The notes under the pieces were generated by a model. It was not told the origin of the DNA. It saw nothing but the letters and a program-made list of their open reading frames with translations, and made no database searches. Below, piece by piece: positions 12,901 to 31,938 of a stretch of 64,000 bases of DNA. The DNA lies in NCBI RefSeq assembly GCF_963422355.1, contig NC_085105.1:2952052-3016051 (forward strand), read 5' to 3'. Source of the DNA: Corticium candelabrum. Its lineage: Eukaryota > Porifera > Homoscleromorpha > Homosclerophorida > Plakinidae. The stretch's first letter is position 1; every line of letters starts with the position of its first letter. Position numbers and translations under genes: made by a program.

Positions 12901-12993
12901 CTTCCAACACACAATCTAGAACAAAACGACGTCCAAAATTACCATCCATCCGCCATCGTTCGATTTGGAACCAATACTCTCGTCAGCAGACAT
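9965..12993 (-). CDS. C2H2 zinc-finger / pseudokinase fusion protein, copy 2
   Basis: Exons: 12993-12943 (start MSADESIGSK), 12871-12139, 11628-11573, 11514-11383, 11190-11034, 10728-9965 (stop). They sum to 1893 nt, 630 aa. Structure, exon phases and the 56, 132, 157 and 764-nt exon lengths are identical to copy 1. Four C2H2 fingers are followed by a TKL-like pseudokinase with VAVK intact but HGS for HRD and IPG for DFG. All six exons align with few changes, many of them synonymous or conservative, so both copies look maintained. The main coding difference is an N-terminal expansion of an 8-residue GETVREER unit plus a short VTPLV insertion. The last intron is compact (305 bp). As in copy 1, the fusion of fingers to kinase rests on splice-phase agreement in both copies. 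Confidence 0.75.
11757..11944. mobile_element. Fold-back MITE-like insertion in copy 2 intron
   Basis: The left end (CGATTGGGCTCTTCCAGCC) returns as an inverted copy at the right end, with about 70 bp of imperfect inverted repeat on each side. The element is absent from the same intron of copy 1, so it arrived after the gene duplication, or was lost from copy 1. Confidence 0.7.
12654..12755 (-). repeat. Coding 24-bp minisatellite (GETVREER units)
   Basis: Four head-to-tail 24-bp units in the zinc-finger exon of copy 2 encode GETVREER, GETVREER, GDTVREER and GETVREEQ. Copy 1 has only a single AVREEQ. The reading frame is kept. Confidence 0.9.
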
Positions 12994-13050
12994 TCCGAAA
13001 CAGGGGTGGCATACTCACACCCGTAGTCTCGCCCCAGACACAGTGACGAT

Positions 13051-13101
13051 ACAGTCCCGGATAACCCACAGTCCCGGATAACCCACAGTCCCGGATAACC
13101 C
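13051..13101. repeat. 17-bp tandem repeat, three copies
   Basis: Three perfect copies of ACAGTCCCGGATAACCC lie just upstream of the copy 2 start codon. They are therefore in or near its promoter or 5' UTR. Confidence 0.9.
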
Positions 13102-13405
13102 ACACTCACCTGTAGCCTCGCAGACACCCAACATCCGGGCTGTCACAACACTTCATACCAGGCGAAGTTGTCACACACCAGAAGCAACAACATGTGCTGC
13201 ACCAGTACAAAGAATAAAGTTTATTGTTAGTTAGCTTTGAAATGTTTTAGCTGTATGCTCAAAAATCACTACCTAGCACTATAGGATAATAATATAATAA
13301 TAATAATTAATTTTTATCACACCAAATCTGGTGTAGTTCCCTCATAGGGGCAACATAAAACACACACATACACATGTAGACAAATGACATAACTAACACA
13401 CAAAA

Positions 13406-15980
13406 TCACTTTAAAATATTACCATCTACCATATCCAATACGTGTCCAGGATAACTACGTCTAACTATTAGCAATGCCAGTCCTCTCACAAGTTCATTTC
13501 TTGAATCTGTGGCCCGTTTAAGAAATTTAGTCTGTAGTCTTTTCATCCTAAGAGATGCCTTAACAAATTCTGGAATTCTTTCCACTTCAGAGTCTCTTTG
13601 TCTCATACCAAGCCCACGACGAATACCTTTTCGATACACTGTGTTAGCAGACGTCTCTGCTACACTTCGTTCAAAATTCCACAAATGACTTCCATCTAAG
13701 CAAGAACTGGAAATAGTTGACTTTCCATGATTGTCATCCACGCACTATCTTTTGGACAACTTCCACCAAGTCGGCTAATGTCACCATTCACAGCAGCATA
13801 AAATTTTCTTTTTCTAGCCTCCAATGTGCTCTGTACCATACAGCAATCATTCATGACAACGCCCAAATGTGTTATTTTCTCCTTGTTTGGTAATCTATTG
13901 CCATTGAGAAAGACATCTAATTCACTAGAGTTTTTCTATCGTCTCTGCTTGAATGTAATCACCACACTCTTTTGGTGTTGTATAGCAGATGATGCTCATT
14001 TGCATGCCTAGTACATATATCTAACATTTGTTGTAATCCAGCAACATTTGGGGACACTAGTGTTATGTCGTCTGCGTAAGTCAAGCACCCGAGGTATAGA
14101 TCTGCTATTCTAGCTCCGAGAGCAGAAAAGCTAAGCTGTGTCAAAAGGTCATCTATATAAAGATTGAACAGAGATGGAGACAAAACGCTCCCTTGTCGTA
14201 CTCCATTTCCAACGCCAGAATGTGAAGAACAGTGGTTGTTCCACTTAACTTTCATTTCTTGACATGAATACCACTTGGCAAGAAATTTAACCAAGTATAC
14301 AGGAGCACCTCTATCCAGTAACTTGTTAAACAGACAATAAAAGGAAACTTTATCATATGCTTTTGATAAATCAAGAGCACACACATATACTTCTTTGTTA
14401 CCATTTGATAGGTAATACTCGACAGTCTCCTTCAAAACAAAGGAACAATCTGAACATCCATGACCCTTTTTGAAACCAAATTGTTGTTGACTAGACATCA
14501 GCATACCATGCAACTTGTCACGCATTATTAGTTCTAGTGCTTTTGATATTGTTGACGAAACAGCTATTCCTCTGTAATTGTCTGGATCACTGGCATCATC
14601 ATGTTTATCTTTAATGACTGGAACAACTTAAGACTTCCAAAATTGAGTTGGGACTACAGAATGTCTTAAGCAAGCAGTAAAGGAGAGTACTCATGTGGAT
14701 AGCTAATTCAAAGCCACCATACCTAAGGTGTTCGGACTCTACTTCATCAGGTCCAGCAGATTTTCTTACTTTCAGTTGATGAAATGCTTTTTCGACCTCT
14801 TTGGGATGTATCTCAACACACCACCATGGTAGTTTTGATGTTTGTATTCGATGTTTCAGATTTGTCTCAAATATCTGACGCTCTATATCTATAGAATCGT
14901 GTGATTGACTGTTGATAATTTGGCTAAATTGCGTCTTCAAGCACTCCATCATTTCACTGTCAGACATACCATTTTGTATCCAAGGCTGCGTTTCGTACTT
15001 TCTTCCTCGTACTTTCTTCCAAAACGTATCAGTATCACTATCTAAGTCTGGAGCCAAACTTTCCCACCAACATTCTTGTTCCTTCCGTTTTCTATTTTTA
15101 AATGACCTTTAAAGATCATTCTAGAATTCTGCATTGCTTTGTATAATTTACCACCTCTAGGATTACCAGCACATTTCCATTTAGAAAAGTCATTTAGAAA
15201 AGTCATTTCTAGCCTGCCGTTTTGATTTCTTGAGATCATCATTCCAAACCAATTTACTCATTCCTCTACCTGAGCCTTTCCGTATACATAATTTACCAGA
15301 TCTCAGCAAAGCTTCACATATGGCATCAAGATATTCTTGAATATCGTGATGATGACCACAAGACTCAGGCTCGTTACACACAGCAGCTTCTACTGGCAGA
15401 GATATTTTACTTAGTTCCAGTTCTACACAGTGTTTATACCTTTCCAAACTGTCCATTGCGGTTTGTTTTCACAACAATTTTTTACCAACAGACTTGTTCT
15501 TTAGTATTGAAATCTTACCATCTACTTCCACACTCGTTGACATGACAATAGGGTAATGATCAGATAAATAACCACCGTCCTCCCTTATCTCAAAATCTAT
15601 AATCGTTTTTGTCAAACGATCAGAGACTATGATGTAGTCAATCCATGATTGAGTCTGGAAATCTGAACTATGCCATGTATTATTAGTATTCGCTTCAATA
15701 TCATCCATGCCAATAGCTGTCAGGTTGAACTCCGACATAAATGTAGCCAGTCGTCTTGAAAAACGACTTGTGCCTTTGCGAAATCAGTATTCAAGTCTTC
15801 CAATATCATAACATTATCCTATTCATTTGACTCTAAAGACCTCCCAAAAAACCAATTTTAGTGATGTAATTCTCTACTGATTGCTCATTATCATAGTCAA
15901 CTGGCATGTACACAGAAATAATAAGTATAGTTTCTAGATCTGTAGTAATCTGTATACTTCGCTGCATGGCATCGCTAGTT
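13406..15980 (-). mobile_element. Degenerate non-LTR retrotransposon (APE endonuclease + reverse transcriptase)
   Basis: The minus strand carries broken consecutive pieces of one LINE polyprotein. Endonuclease remnants lie at about 15980-15469 (ISVYMPVDYDN, ILEDLNTDF, SDHYPIVMST). A linker is at 15456-14611 (KVRKSAGPDEVESEHLRYGG). Reverse transcriptase is at 14525-13959 (QFGFKKGHGCSD, VCALDLSKAYDKVS, GVRQGSVLSPSLFNLYIDDL, LTYADDITLVSP). A C-terminal tail is at 13741-13406. The YADD catalytic box is intact, but at least four frame breaks and stops separate the pieces, so the copy is dead. The endonuclease is of the APE type, unlike the fragment at 6328. Confidence 0.85.
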
Positions 15981-16297
15981 AAATTTAATTATCAGGAATA
16001 TTGATCACGCGTAATTTATTACCGGTACAGTAGTAAAAATTTATGCTCGCTAGCTTTTGTCACTTTCCGTTACAGCAAATAATTAATTAGAATCAAACTT
16101 CAGCTAGCTAGTATCTACGTTCAAGTGCCAACAAAGCAAAAACAAAACTCAATTTGTTGTTGTCTACACACTTTTCTACGGTGCATATATGACGTACTTC
16201 TATGGATACTTATAAATCAACCTAATTACAATTGCATTATTCTTCGAAACCATGCATGCAGTCAAACCTAGCCCTAAACTTTTCTTCATTCGACTCG
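15981..16297. other. Spacer between LINE remnant and receptor L1
   Basis: About 300 bp of AT-rich DNA should include the 3' UTR of L1, whose stop is at 16298-16300. No gene or repeat structure is seen. Confidence 0.5.
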
Positions 16298-22777
<6,480 letters not shown>

Positions 22778-24434
22778 CACCGATCCTGGACGAGTTGGAT
22801 TTTCCTGTCTGCACGCCGAGATCCTATCGGTAGACTTTTGTATAGCGCACAGCTATATTCGTAGAAACAAATTGGTTGAAACAGGAAACTACGCAGCTGC
22901 CAAAGTGCATGTTCGCCTCTAATCTACGAGGAAGCTGCTGAATGTAAAGATAGTGCACCAGGCACGATTAGCGATCGAAACAATGAGATAACGTTTCGAT
23001 CCGTCACAAATCCATTACAGTTTGTTGAACAGAGTTGTCGTTGATGTCAGAGTTAATGTTAATTAATTAAGCTGCGACCAATTATCTCTCTTGCTAACTC
23101 ATTTCCGACTATAGTAGATGATCGACCTATAGGGCTTCCGTTCACGATAACGTCAGATCTTTACTAAACTCGAAGTTCCATTCAACCGCGAGAACTTCCC
23201 TCTAAATTCAACCCTGCTTGTCCAAAACAGAGATACAGTCTCATGCACCACAAGATCTTGTTTGTATAGTCTAGGCTATGTACTGAATTGCAGCAATTCA
23301 TTGAATCAAGAAACGCCATGTTCTGGTTACTCATATCCTAATACAATCGAAGACGTCGGAAGGTGAGAAAGTAGGAGGCGGCCTAGAGTGAGTTAAGGGG
23401 AGATATGCGCTAGCTGCTGGCTACTGTTTGGGAGTTGGTTTCCTTTTTGGGGAGTTGTTTATACTTTTTTACATTTGCACGGTGCCTGGAAGACCGACTC
23501 TAGTCTAGTAGTTGAAGGTTGTTCCGTGGATAAATATAGCTTCATCATCATCATCATCATCATCATCGTCATCATCGTCATCATCATCATCATCTGCCTT
23601 CGCTCGCTAGTGGAAATCTAACTATCTATCCAAGTTGGATATCTGGGCGCTATCTCAGAACAAACCTGACAGATGTACGTTATAAGAACGTTTAAAAAAC
23701 GGACGGGGCTGTTTCAAGAATTTCGTCCGTCAAGTGAAACGTTTTTTTGCGCGCCATCAGATCATGTGAGCCTTAGCTAATTAGTGCTGCAATCACGCTC
23801 CCGGAAATGGTCTCTCTGTTGTTTCTGTCGCTGCAAGAACGGTGGAAACCGTCGTGCTACTTTCAGACTGTCTATCTATACACTTTTCGTGCGATCTAGT
23901 TCTGTCCTGCAACATTCGAGAGAATTGGCGTTTTGTGAGATTCTTCAGCGTTAATTAATTAAAGGCAATGGACACTGTCGTCGATCGTGTTCTGACAGTT
24001 TACAAAGTACTCATGCCTAGCTACTGTACACTTTCCGTGAATTCCTCGATCACCGGACCTCGCTATTTCGGCTGCGCACTAAAGCTGCGCAGTTCTCTCC
24101 GGAGTGTTGTTACGCTGTCACTGTTGCCCGTTATAGTGTCACACTCATCACTTCGGTTCACAGTACGACGCTGACGCCGACGTTGACGTTGACATTGACG
24201 CTGGAATAGAAATTAATCCTCAGCGTCAGCGTCAACATCAAAGTATGCCGCCTGCGTACCCCAACTTGTTCCGGCTACACGCTGGTCACATGACACTCTC
24301 GCAACAATTTGCCGGTACACGTGTACGTAGCTGCATAGCGTTGGGTCGGTAAGTCAACGGAGTTGTCACAGCTAAGCAAGCTATAATCTTAGTCAGCAAT
24401 AGGTATGTGTATCTATTCGTAAATATGGCTATAG
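22778..24434. other. Spacer upstream of L1
   Basis: This contains the L1 promoter and a (TCA)n run at about 23541-23594. At about 24170-24235 a GACGCTGACG-type repeat is followed by its imperfect inverse. I see no convincing exon. Confidence 0.5.
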
Positions 24435-25321
24435 CTAGCGTGGTAGAGCACTAGCTACATTGAGCATGCATGGTGGCAATGTCTGCAAAACAAAGTACTT
24501 TTTCTTTGGCTTCTGTTTCAGCCCCACGCACTTCATGTGAAACCACTGAAGGCAGTGGTCACACAAAATTGCTTGTGACTCATCATCTAGATCATGGGAA
24601 CAGCTATACTCTAAGCTTGCATTATTTGCAAATGTATCCTTGAGTTTCCTGCTTCTGCCGTACACAACTTGGGTCACAAGCAGCCAAGCATCGTATTGAA
24701 AGTACTTCCTGATTAAATGAATGTCTACGTTCTCATCCAGAACAGCATCAGTTATCATCTCTGGTCTAGCCTCGACATCTTTTTCACTAAGCAGTTGTTG
24801 TGAATTTTTCAGCACACCTGCTGCCACATCTGCGTCCACCAACCATTCTAGCATTACTGCACAATGTACAGAGTAACTAGCTGGATGTGCTTGTTAGTCC
24901 AGATAAATACCTACCCTTCTTCTTTACTGATGTGTGCAACTTATTAAATGGCTGGAGAGTTTTCAGAGACTTCTTCTTTTTCGATGGCAGGCCTATCGCT
25001 GTTAGTTCGTGGCCTTTTGGTCTTCCTCTCTTTTGATATGTAGACTGCATCTTGATACCTGACATGAACAAATGTAATTGTCAATGCACCAAATACTGAG
25101 TACACTGTCTGCACTCTGATTTCATTTTATAAACTCACTCTGGAGATCTTGTTTGAATTCATTAGCTAACTTTGATTTCTCAAGGTCATTATCCTGTGAT
25201 TTAACAAGAAGAGATAACATGATACAAACAGTCAGAGACAGTTCATTCAGTTAAACAGATTTACGTTTTAGATGTGTCTCTCTGTGTAGACAGATATGTG
25301 TTGCAACTAATGAATGGCAGT

Positions 25322-25521
25322 TAATCAGTCAGTCAGTCAGTGCACAGTGCCGTTCAAGGCGCTTTTCATTAGAATTGATCTCTACTATTTACACATAGTT
25401 TTAACTTTAGTTTGCTGTGACCGTGATTCCACTGTCATGGATAATATTTTTAACTTTTGGTGTTCTGTGTGTAGAAATTTGTGTCTAATAAATGATTTTT
25501 GTCAGTCAGTCAGTCAGTCAA
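25322..25521. repeat. Segment bounded by (CAGT)n runs
   Basis: About 155 bp containing TAATAAATG near one end is flanked by CAGT tetranucleotide runs on both sides. It looks like a small retroposed unit with a tetranucleotide tail. It lies in the large intron of the transposase-derived gene. Confidence 0.4.
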
Positions 25522-26804
25522 GGAACATGATGAAATAGTTGCTGTTGGAGCAGTTGCCTTCATGAGCTAAATCTCCATCACGAGAAAGAAGTCATTTATC
25601 AGTACATGATAATGAAAGCGGCCGGACATAGTTGTTTTTTACTCTGGTGCTGGCTCCAGCATTGACCTAACCCGTAAGTAACCGTAACCCTAACAGAAGG
25701 AGGTCCAAAGCTAAGCATATGCATGTTAGGTTGGCAATAGAGTACGTCCCATCCTGACTGGGTCCTTTTGAAATTAGGTATGAAACATGCCTTCAATATG
25801 GTTTAAGCAGATTTCATATTTTGGATGGAAGATAGCCTAGTTTTTCAACAATTCTGCCTGATGTCTACCAACTGTATAAGAAGGTCAATCATCTTGTTTA
25901 TCTGATGGGTAATCAAGGAAGTATCATATTGTCTCACAAGAATGGGCCCTGTCTCTTCTGCTTCCATGTACCCTATTGTTGTATAGCACAAGCTAGGTAG
26001 AGTCAAGTGGCTGGCTATTACATGCAAATGGCACAGAAGTTATGTTCACGACTTTTCACTTGTGTTGTTTCAGGTAGAAGAACCAGAATAGGCATTAATC
26101 CTTTTTTCAACATTTTGGAAAGAGGGGGAGAGGCAAAAAAAAACAACCAGAAGAGGTCGCGTAACTCTTCTAACCTTTAATTAAGAGGTAAGAAATGCAC
26201 CTCATATCTGTGTACATCTGTTTATGGTAAAGCCGTATTGCCCACTAATCATACGATAAGTTATTTATAACATGGTCATGTGACATGTAAGTATAAATGA
26301 GAATAAGATAATAACCGGAAGTAACTTATTGCATACTTGCTGTGCAATACCCCATATACACCACCTCAATACGTGCTCGTGACGGGTCGCATGTCATGTG
26401 ACCATGGTATAACATCCAATATGGTGTGGTGAAGTAAGGGATACTTTAGAATGCAATACATCACGTGATCTTTAGACATTGTGATTAGTCAATATGGGGT
26501 GTTCTATACATGATAGAAATGTCTTGGTAGGTTCAAAACTGCCACCGAACCAAATTCACTAATTGCATTACGTCTAAAAGTCACATGATATATTCTAAAT
26601 ATTTTATAGCATGGTTGTAATGGGGTCCATGTATTTTATTGACACCTCAACCTCTCAGGCTTATCAACTAGATAATTGGATCTCACCTGTGGTTCTGTCA
26701 ATTAGCTTATTGATAAGCCTTGAAGGCTTTGGATCAATGACAATGTGCATGGATTTCCACAACTCATGCTATAACTATTACATGGTATAGTATACTGTAG
26801 CTAT

Positions 26805-27332
26805 TCACCCATACCGAAATAACGCCCATGCCTATATATATGCCCATGTGCGACAGGTCAGAACTTTCAGCCCGAAGAAATGCCCATGCTCAAGTATAAA
26901 CCCAGGATACGTGTGCGTTGACAAAACAAAATGGGGTCCGCAGAACATTCGTCTTTGTCTGTGTGTGTTTGATGAGCTGGTGTCAGTGTTGAGTAAAAGT
27001 GCTTACCGCTAGACTCATGTCTTCGTTGCAATTACCTATCCTGATGCTTTTGACGGGCTTCAGGCCGACCACTCCGGTTTGCGTGTGTAGTGTAGTTACT
27101 GCGTGTATGCTGATGCTGTACGAATACAGTACCTTTGATCTTGCAAATGGATAATTGCAAGCATTTGTGGTATTTGTGTCATCAACTGTTTAGATGATGA
27201 CTGGCCAAACGACAGCATTTTGCGACCATGTATACGCTTGGGACCAAAATAACGCCCATGCCCTAGTATAAGCCCAGAAAAAAACGTTTCTTTTCTATAC
27301 GCCCAGGGCGTTATATTACGGGCGAATATGGT
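26805..27332. mobile_element. Putative MITE with ATTCGCCCGTAATA-type ends
   Basis: The left end (ACCCATACCGAAATAACGCC) and the inverse of the right end (ACCATATTCGCCCGTAATAT) match imperfectly. Internal copies of AACGCCCATGCC and TATAAGCCCAG occur near both ends. The element is non-coding and about 530 bp long. Confidence 0.45.
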
Positions 27333-27339
27333 AGTATAG

Positions 27340-27440
27340 TAGAGTATATTACAGTGCAGTGCAATACAGTATGGTACAGTATGGTATGGTACTGTATGGT
27401 ATGGTATGGTATGGTATGGTATGGTACGGTACGGTACTGT
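27340..27440. repeat. GGTAT pentanucleotide-like repeat
   Basis: Imperfect tandem units of TATGG/TACGG/TACAG fill about 100 bp next to the MITE. Confidence 0.85.
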
Positions 27441-30400
27441 ATAATCAAGACACTACTTTCCTCGTAATGGCTAGAAACACCTGTAGTGACTACGTCATAC
27501 TATGTAGAAGGTTAGTTCAATAATTGCTATCTGTATGTCAGTCATTTGAGCAGATCAAAGAAAGAACTATAGTGATCACAATTCACAATACCATGTCATT
27601 GGAGTATACAGTATATTTAACTTACTTGCTGACTCTCAAACAGTCGTTCTGCTCTGGTCTCTACTACAAACAATGCATTCTTTGTTGTTATACAAAGAAA
27701 CAACACTGGACTCAATGTCGTATGTAATATCAGGCAGTATGCAAAAGGTGAAGAACATACCTAGTTGTCTTCGGTTTGCCTTTGCAACATTTGGTGTCGG
27801 GATGCAGGCATTCATTTCTGATTCTTGTTTCATTTTTACTGACGGAACTGTAAGTGTCAGAACATGTTTCCTTTAAATATTACTATTGCGAGTGGCAACA
27901 GAGTTTACCTTGTTGAGCTTTGTTTTTGTGTATTTTATTTTTTGAATATTGTTGCTTTTTAGAGTCTGCACACATTTAGGTATTTGTTAAAACAAAACTG
28001 ACATCATTTTGTCTAACAAAGTAAATATAACAATGTGTGTGCCTACTTGTTGCATCAGCATGCGCATGTGTGTATGCTCACATTTATTGGTGTATGCACA
28101 CAGTTTGTATACATAATGCCACTAGGTCTTACCATTGACTAATGCAACTGTTTCTCCATTTTCCCATGCTGTAACTAATTGTTTCAACGATTCTAATCGC
28201 TTGGTAAAGGTTAGTCCAGAGTCTTCTGAAGCTAGGGTAGATAATTTTTTGTGACCCTTGAAACAAGTTTAAATTTCTGAAACTGAACCAGAGCATACTG
28301 CAGGGAATGTTGTTGAAGTTCTAGCCATGTAATACAAACCTGAGAGAGTAGTTGTGCTGAGTTATGTGTTTCAGGCAATAGACTAGTAACATGAGACACA
28401 GTCGACTGATTGCTGCCTAAATCCTTTGAAAAGACTCTGTGCATTGACTTGAAGTAGTGTAGTGTTTACCTTTTGTCACATAATCCTTCGTTATGTCATG
28501 CCAATGTCAGCCCTTGCGGATAGTATGTGATGGCATGGGAGCCTCATTGAGAGCCATCCTAGATACTGGCATAAGGTTGCAGTTACTGTAATATTGCCTT
28601 CACTAGAGGACACATGATACTGCTGATTTTCTGCACATTTTATGCTACTTTGCAATCATATCCATTTGCTTTTCACAAACTTATAGGCATAGGGAGTAAG
28701 GCACCGGCATATAATGCTTGCTTGCTTCAGCAGAGGTTGAATGAAATGCAGTGGGCACTTTCAAAACTGAAAGACTTGCATTATTAACTCGTTCTGATCG
28801 TTGTACTCTCAGAATTACTAAGAACTTCTCAGTGAATGTTTCCATGGAGGAAAAGCGGGCAATGACAGATTTTAATTTGGCATTTAGTGATTCAAGTCTA
28901 TTGTTGGTCGCATTCAAGAAGTTGCCTGTGCTGTATTTTATACCCATTGTCCATTGCTTATGAATGGGATGCCACTGCTTGTTGAAGTAGTCGATTACAG
29001 CTGCCGGAGCGCAGGTTTTGAAACGAGAATATTCTGTATATTTTACTTCATTTGTACATGGCATATGCCATTTGCTGGAGAAGTTCCAAAACAGGTCCTC
29101 TGACCTGATGCCCATATTTTCACAAGAAATCTCTCGTCGAAATGACCTGAGAGAGTGGTAGAGGCAAATCAAAAGGTCAGCATTTGGAAAATTTAATTAA
29201 TGCTAGTACGTCACATTCAGTCATGTACTTGTCTGCCATCAAAACTCTGGTAGCTGCCCAGGACGGATTGTTTTCTTCAAAAATAGACATGATTTTTGAT
29301 AGTGATGTTTCAGTCTCTTCAAGTAACAAAAATGCTGCAATTTCACTTTGCTCATTGCCATCTTCTATGAGAATAATGTATAATGGGAACCGCAGCTCAA
29401 GAAGCCAGTAGGTGGCATCAATAAATAATATCTCAGGGTAGGCATCAAATGCCTTTTTCATTGGTCATTACATGCACACTTGAACCTACACGTGACCACT
29501 CCAAATGCACATTAACAACACATTCTACAGCATTTAAACCTACATAATAACCTACCATATTGCTCTGTCAGTTCCTTGACAGTAACTTCTAAGTTGTTAC
29601 CGGTACTACCACTTTTCATTAGTGTAGATAGATTGCTCAGGTCCTTTAAAAGAACCACTTGGCCTGTTTCGTTTGACAATTTATCTTGAACCATCTTCTT
29701 GTTTGCTTGTAATGACAGTAACTTTTGTTCTTCTTGCTTGGCATCAATGAAGAGCTTTCTCTGCCGTGGTAGTTGCCTGAAGAGTTCCTATGAAAACAAG
29801 TAGGTGCTGTTTATTGTCTCTAAAGTACTACAGCCAAGTGCAATGCAATATGCCATGCCTTTTAATTATTGAATGCAAGGATGACAATAATTCTTACCTC
29901 GCTAATGTCATCATTATGTTGGAAGTTTATACCTTTGATAGCCAATTTCTGTCCATCTGTTGATGCTACAATTCTCACAAAACATGGGCATTCCATTGGA
30001 AAGGTTCTGCAATGTAGTGAAGTCGTGCATATAAAGGTGTTGAATAGCTATTACAACAAACAAATGACACTTACGAGTGATTATGGCGTTTTCCTGTACC
30101 CTGTGACTGGAAATGCTTTCCACCATGAATACAGTTATACTGTAATTCTGAAAACCTTAAGTCAGAATTGAAGTTCTTTTTAGTTGCTCGCTTCTTGGCA
30201 GATTCTAGTGACCCGGATCTCCTAATGTAAAGTTGTACAAATGTTTCTCTTTCGTAACTAGAAATGCAGTGCTCTTCAAAGGAGGAAAATTCTTGTCCAG
30301 TTGTGAGCTGTGGAACTGTTACAGAAGAGATGTCCAAGTGAGTAGTAGACGAACTTCTTTCATTGCTATTCTTTGTACACCTTTGTCACATGGTGCATTT

Positions 30401-30544
30401 TTGTGACCAAAACTGTCTTCTTCAGTTTTGCAGTCTTTCTGCTTCAGGCTAAGTCTAAGTCTGCTTGCTTGATGTTGAAATGAAATTTGTTTGTTAAAAG
30501 ACGATGCCATGGGTACATGTGCAGACTTATCAATGATATGTTTG

Positions 30545-31430
30545 TCAGGTCAATAGTCTGAGTGGATATCTAACATGCAAGCACCTTGCATAGGTAAGGT
30601 GAATATGAGTGGATATCCAACTTGCTTGCCGAAATAGAGTCAAATTTGACTTTACATCATTCAGAGCCATGTGGGGTGAGCATATACATTCCCAGACATT
30701 TGTTAGGGTGAATGCAGAAATTGCAACAAATGTAAACACTATTATTCCACATGTTGATGAACACTTTTGAACAAGAAAGTTCAAACAATTTCGAGAACGG
30801 AAGTGTTCACCATTAGGGCCAAACATCGGCTTATGCATTGCAATCGTGTGATAGAACATTTTCATTTGCTTGCTAAGAACCCTCTTCAGTTCTAAAGAAA
30901 CTTGCTGTGTTTCGACTGACAGATTGATGAGAATAGGAAACCGTAAGGGATTACAGTAGTAGGTAGTTTCAGCACAGACATCTATTACAGCTACCACCAA
31001 GTGATTTCCTGTTAGCAACTTGTTGGAAGCCATGGTGGTCTGAAGTAATTGATTTACTGAAACGTTTAAAATCAAGAGAGAATACAAGACGTATGTTTTC
31101 CTTGCCTTTTGCAGCTGCTGAAACAACTTTGTGCAATGGTGTTTTGTTATACTCAGAAGAACTGTGCACAGACAGTCTCTTGAACATTGATTTAAGACAT
31201 CAGACAAGTTTGCAGAATGTCCTCTGTTAGCCAACGATTGCAAGTCAACATGGAAGTTTGATGACTGCTTCAAGTTACCACATGTCGTTGCTATGGCAGA
31301 TGCTGGTTGGTTCCATAACATGGTCTTGAATAGCTGGAAACTTTGGTTGTCGAGTGGTATCACATCCAAGAAGTCAGGAATGGTGAAACTTGTAGAAAAC
31401 TGGTTTTTCTCAAGAGTGACCTAACAAACA
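30545..31430 (-). other. Unassigned open frames upstream of the transposase-derived gene
   Basis: A 274-codon minus-strand frame (30545-31369) overlaps a second frame at 31187-30969. Neither shows a domain I recognise. It could be a spliced 5' exon of the neighbouring transposase-derived gene, a broken second ORF of the same transposon, or chance. The frame switches around 31080, so if coding it is probably frameshifted. Confidence 0.3.
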
Positions 31431-31938
31431 ATTAAATGGAGAAACATTAAAGGACATGTTACACCTAGTGCAGAATTAGGTAGACATCTTTGCATTGGAA
31501 TTATGTTGCTAACAGGGCTACTGTTCTCATGGTAATGTTGACAGTTGTGGCACATTGATATTCTATTAATGTCAGTTGCTGGTACATCCAAGTATAAGAA
31601 TAATTAATTAAAAACTCTACTGCAGTTTGGAGCAGTGCCGATTACGTTAGACTTAGCACCATATAGTTGCCTAATGAACTGTTTAGATGGCCATGTATGG
31701 CTTGCTCAGCTGACAGGTTACGAAGTATTGGCTTGCAACCCTAATCTTGAAGTAATATCAATTATGAAAAGTTTTCTGTTGCACTATTTCTGAATTGCAT
31801 AATTGTAGAGAAGCAAAACTGATAAAACTACTTTCAGAATCTAGAAATTTTTGATATGATTTTCATATTGATTGATTTAATTGAAAGATTTGAATGTGTG
31901 TGATTGCATATGTAGTAGTTTTGCTTCATTTATATGAC

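Larger units (their letters stand above)
24435..30510 (-). pseudogene. ZSWIM/MULE-type transposase-derived gene, decayed
   Basis: Exon-like pieces appear in the order expected for the ZSWIM1/3-like Mutator transposase family. They are: N-terminal FLYWCH/FAR1-like module at about 30320-30070 and 30025-29900 (YNCIHGGKHF, FPMECPCFVRIVAS, FQHNDDISE); linker at about 29788-29560 (ELFRQLPRQRKLFIDAKQEE); DDE core at about 29455-29190 (EILFIDATY, LYIILIEDGNEQSE, ADKYMTECDVLA); next core part at about 29190-28690 (LLICLYHSLRSFRREISC, YFNKQWHPIHKQW, NNRLESLNAKLKS). C-terminal exons are at about 28444-28235, 28232-28135, 25071-24935 (KRGRPKGHELTAIGLPSKKK) and 24858-24435, which ends in a PHD-like Cys/His finger (CDHCLQWFHMKCVGL). 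The core frame shifts near 29190-29200, inside an AATTTAATTAA stretch, and the DDE exon has an in-frame stop just upstream. The gene is therefore probably inactive. A 3-kb intron spans 25072-28134. Confidence 0.65.
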
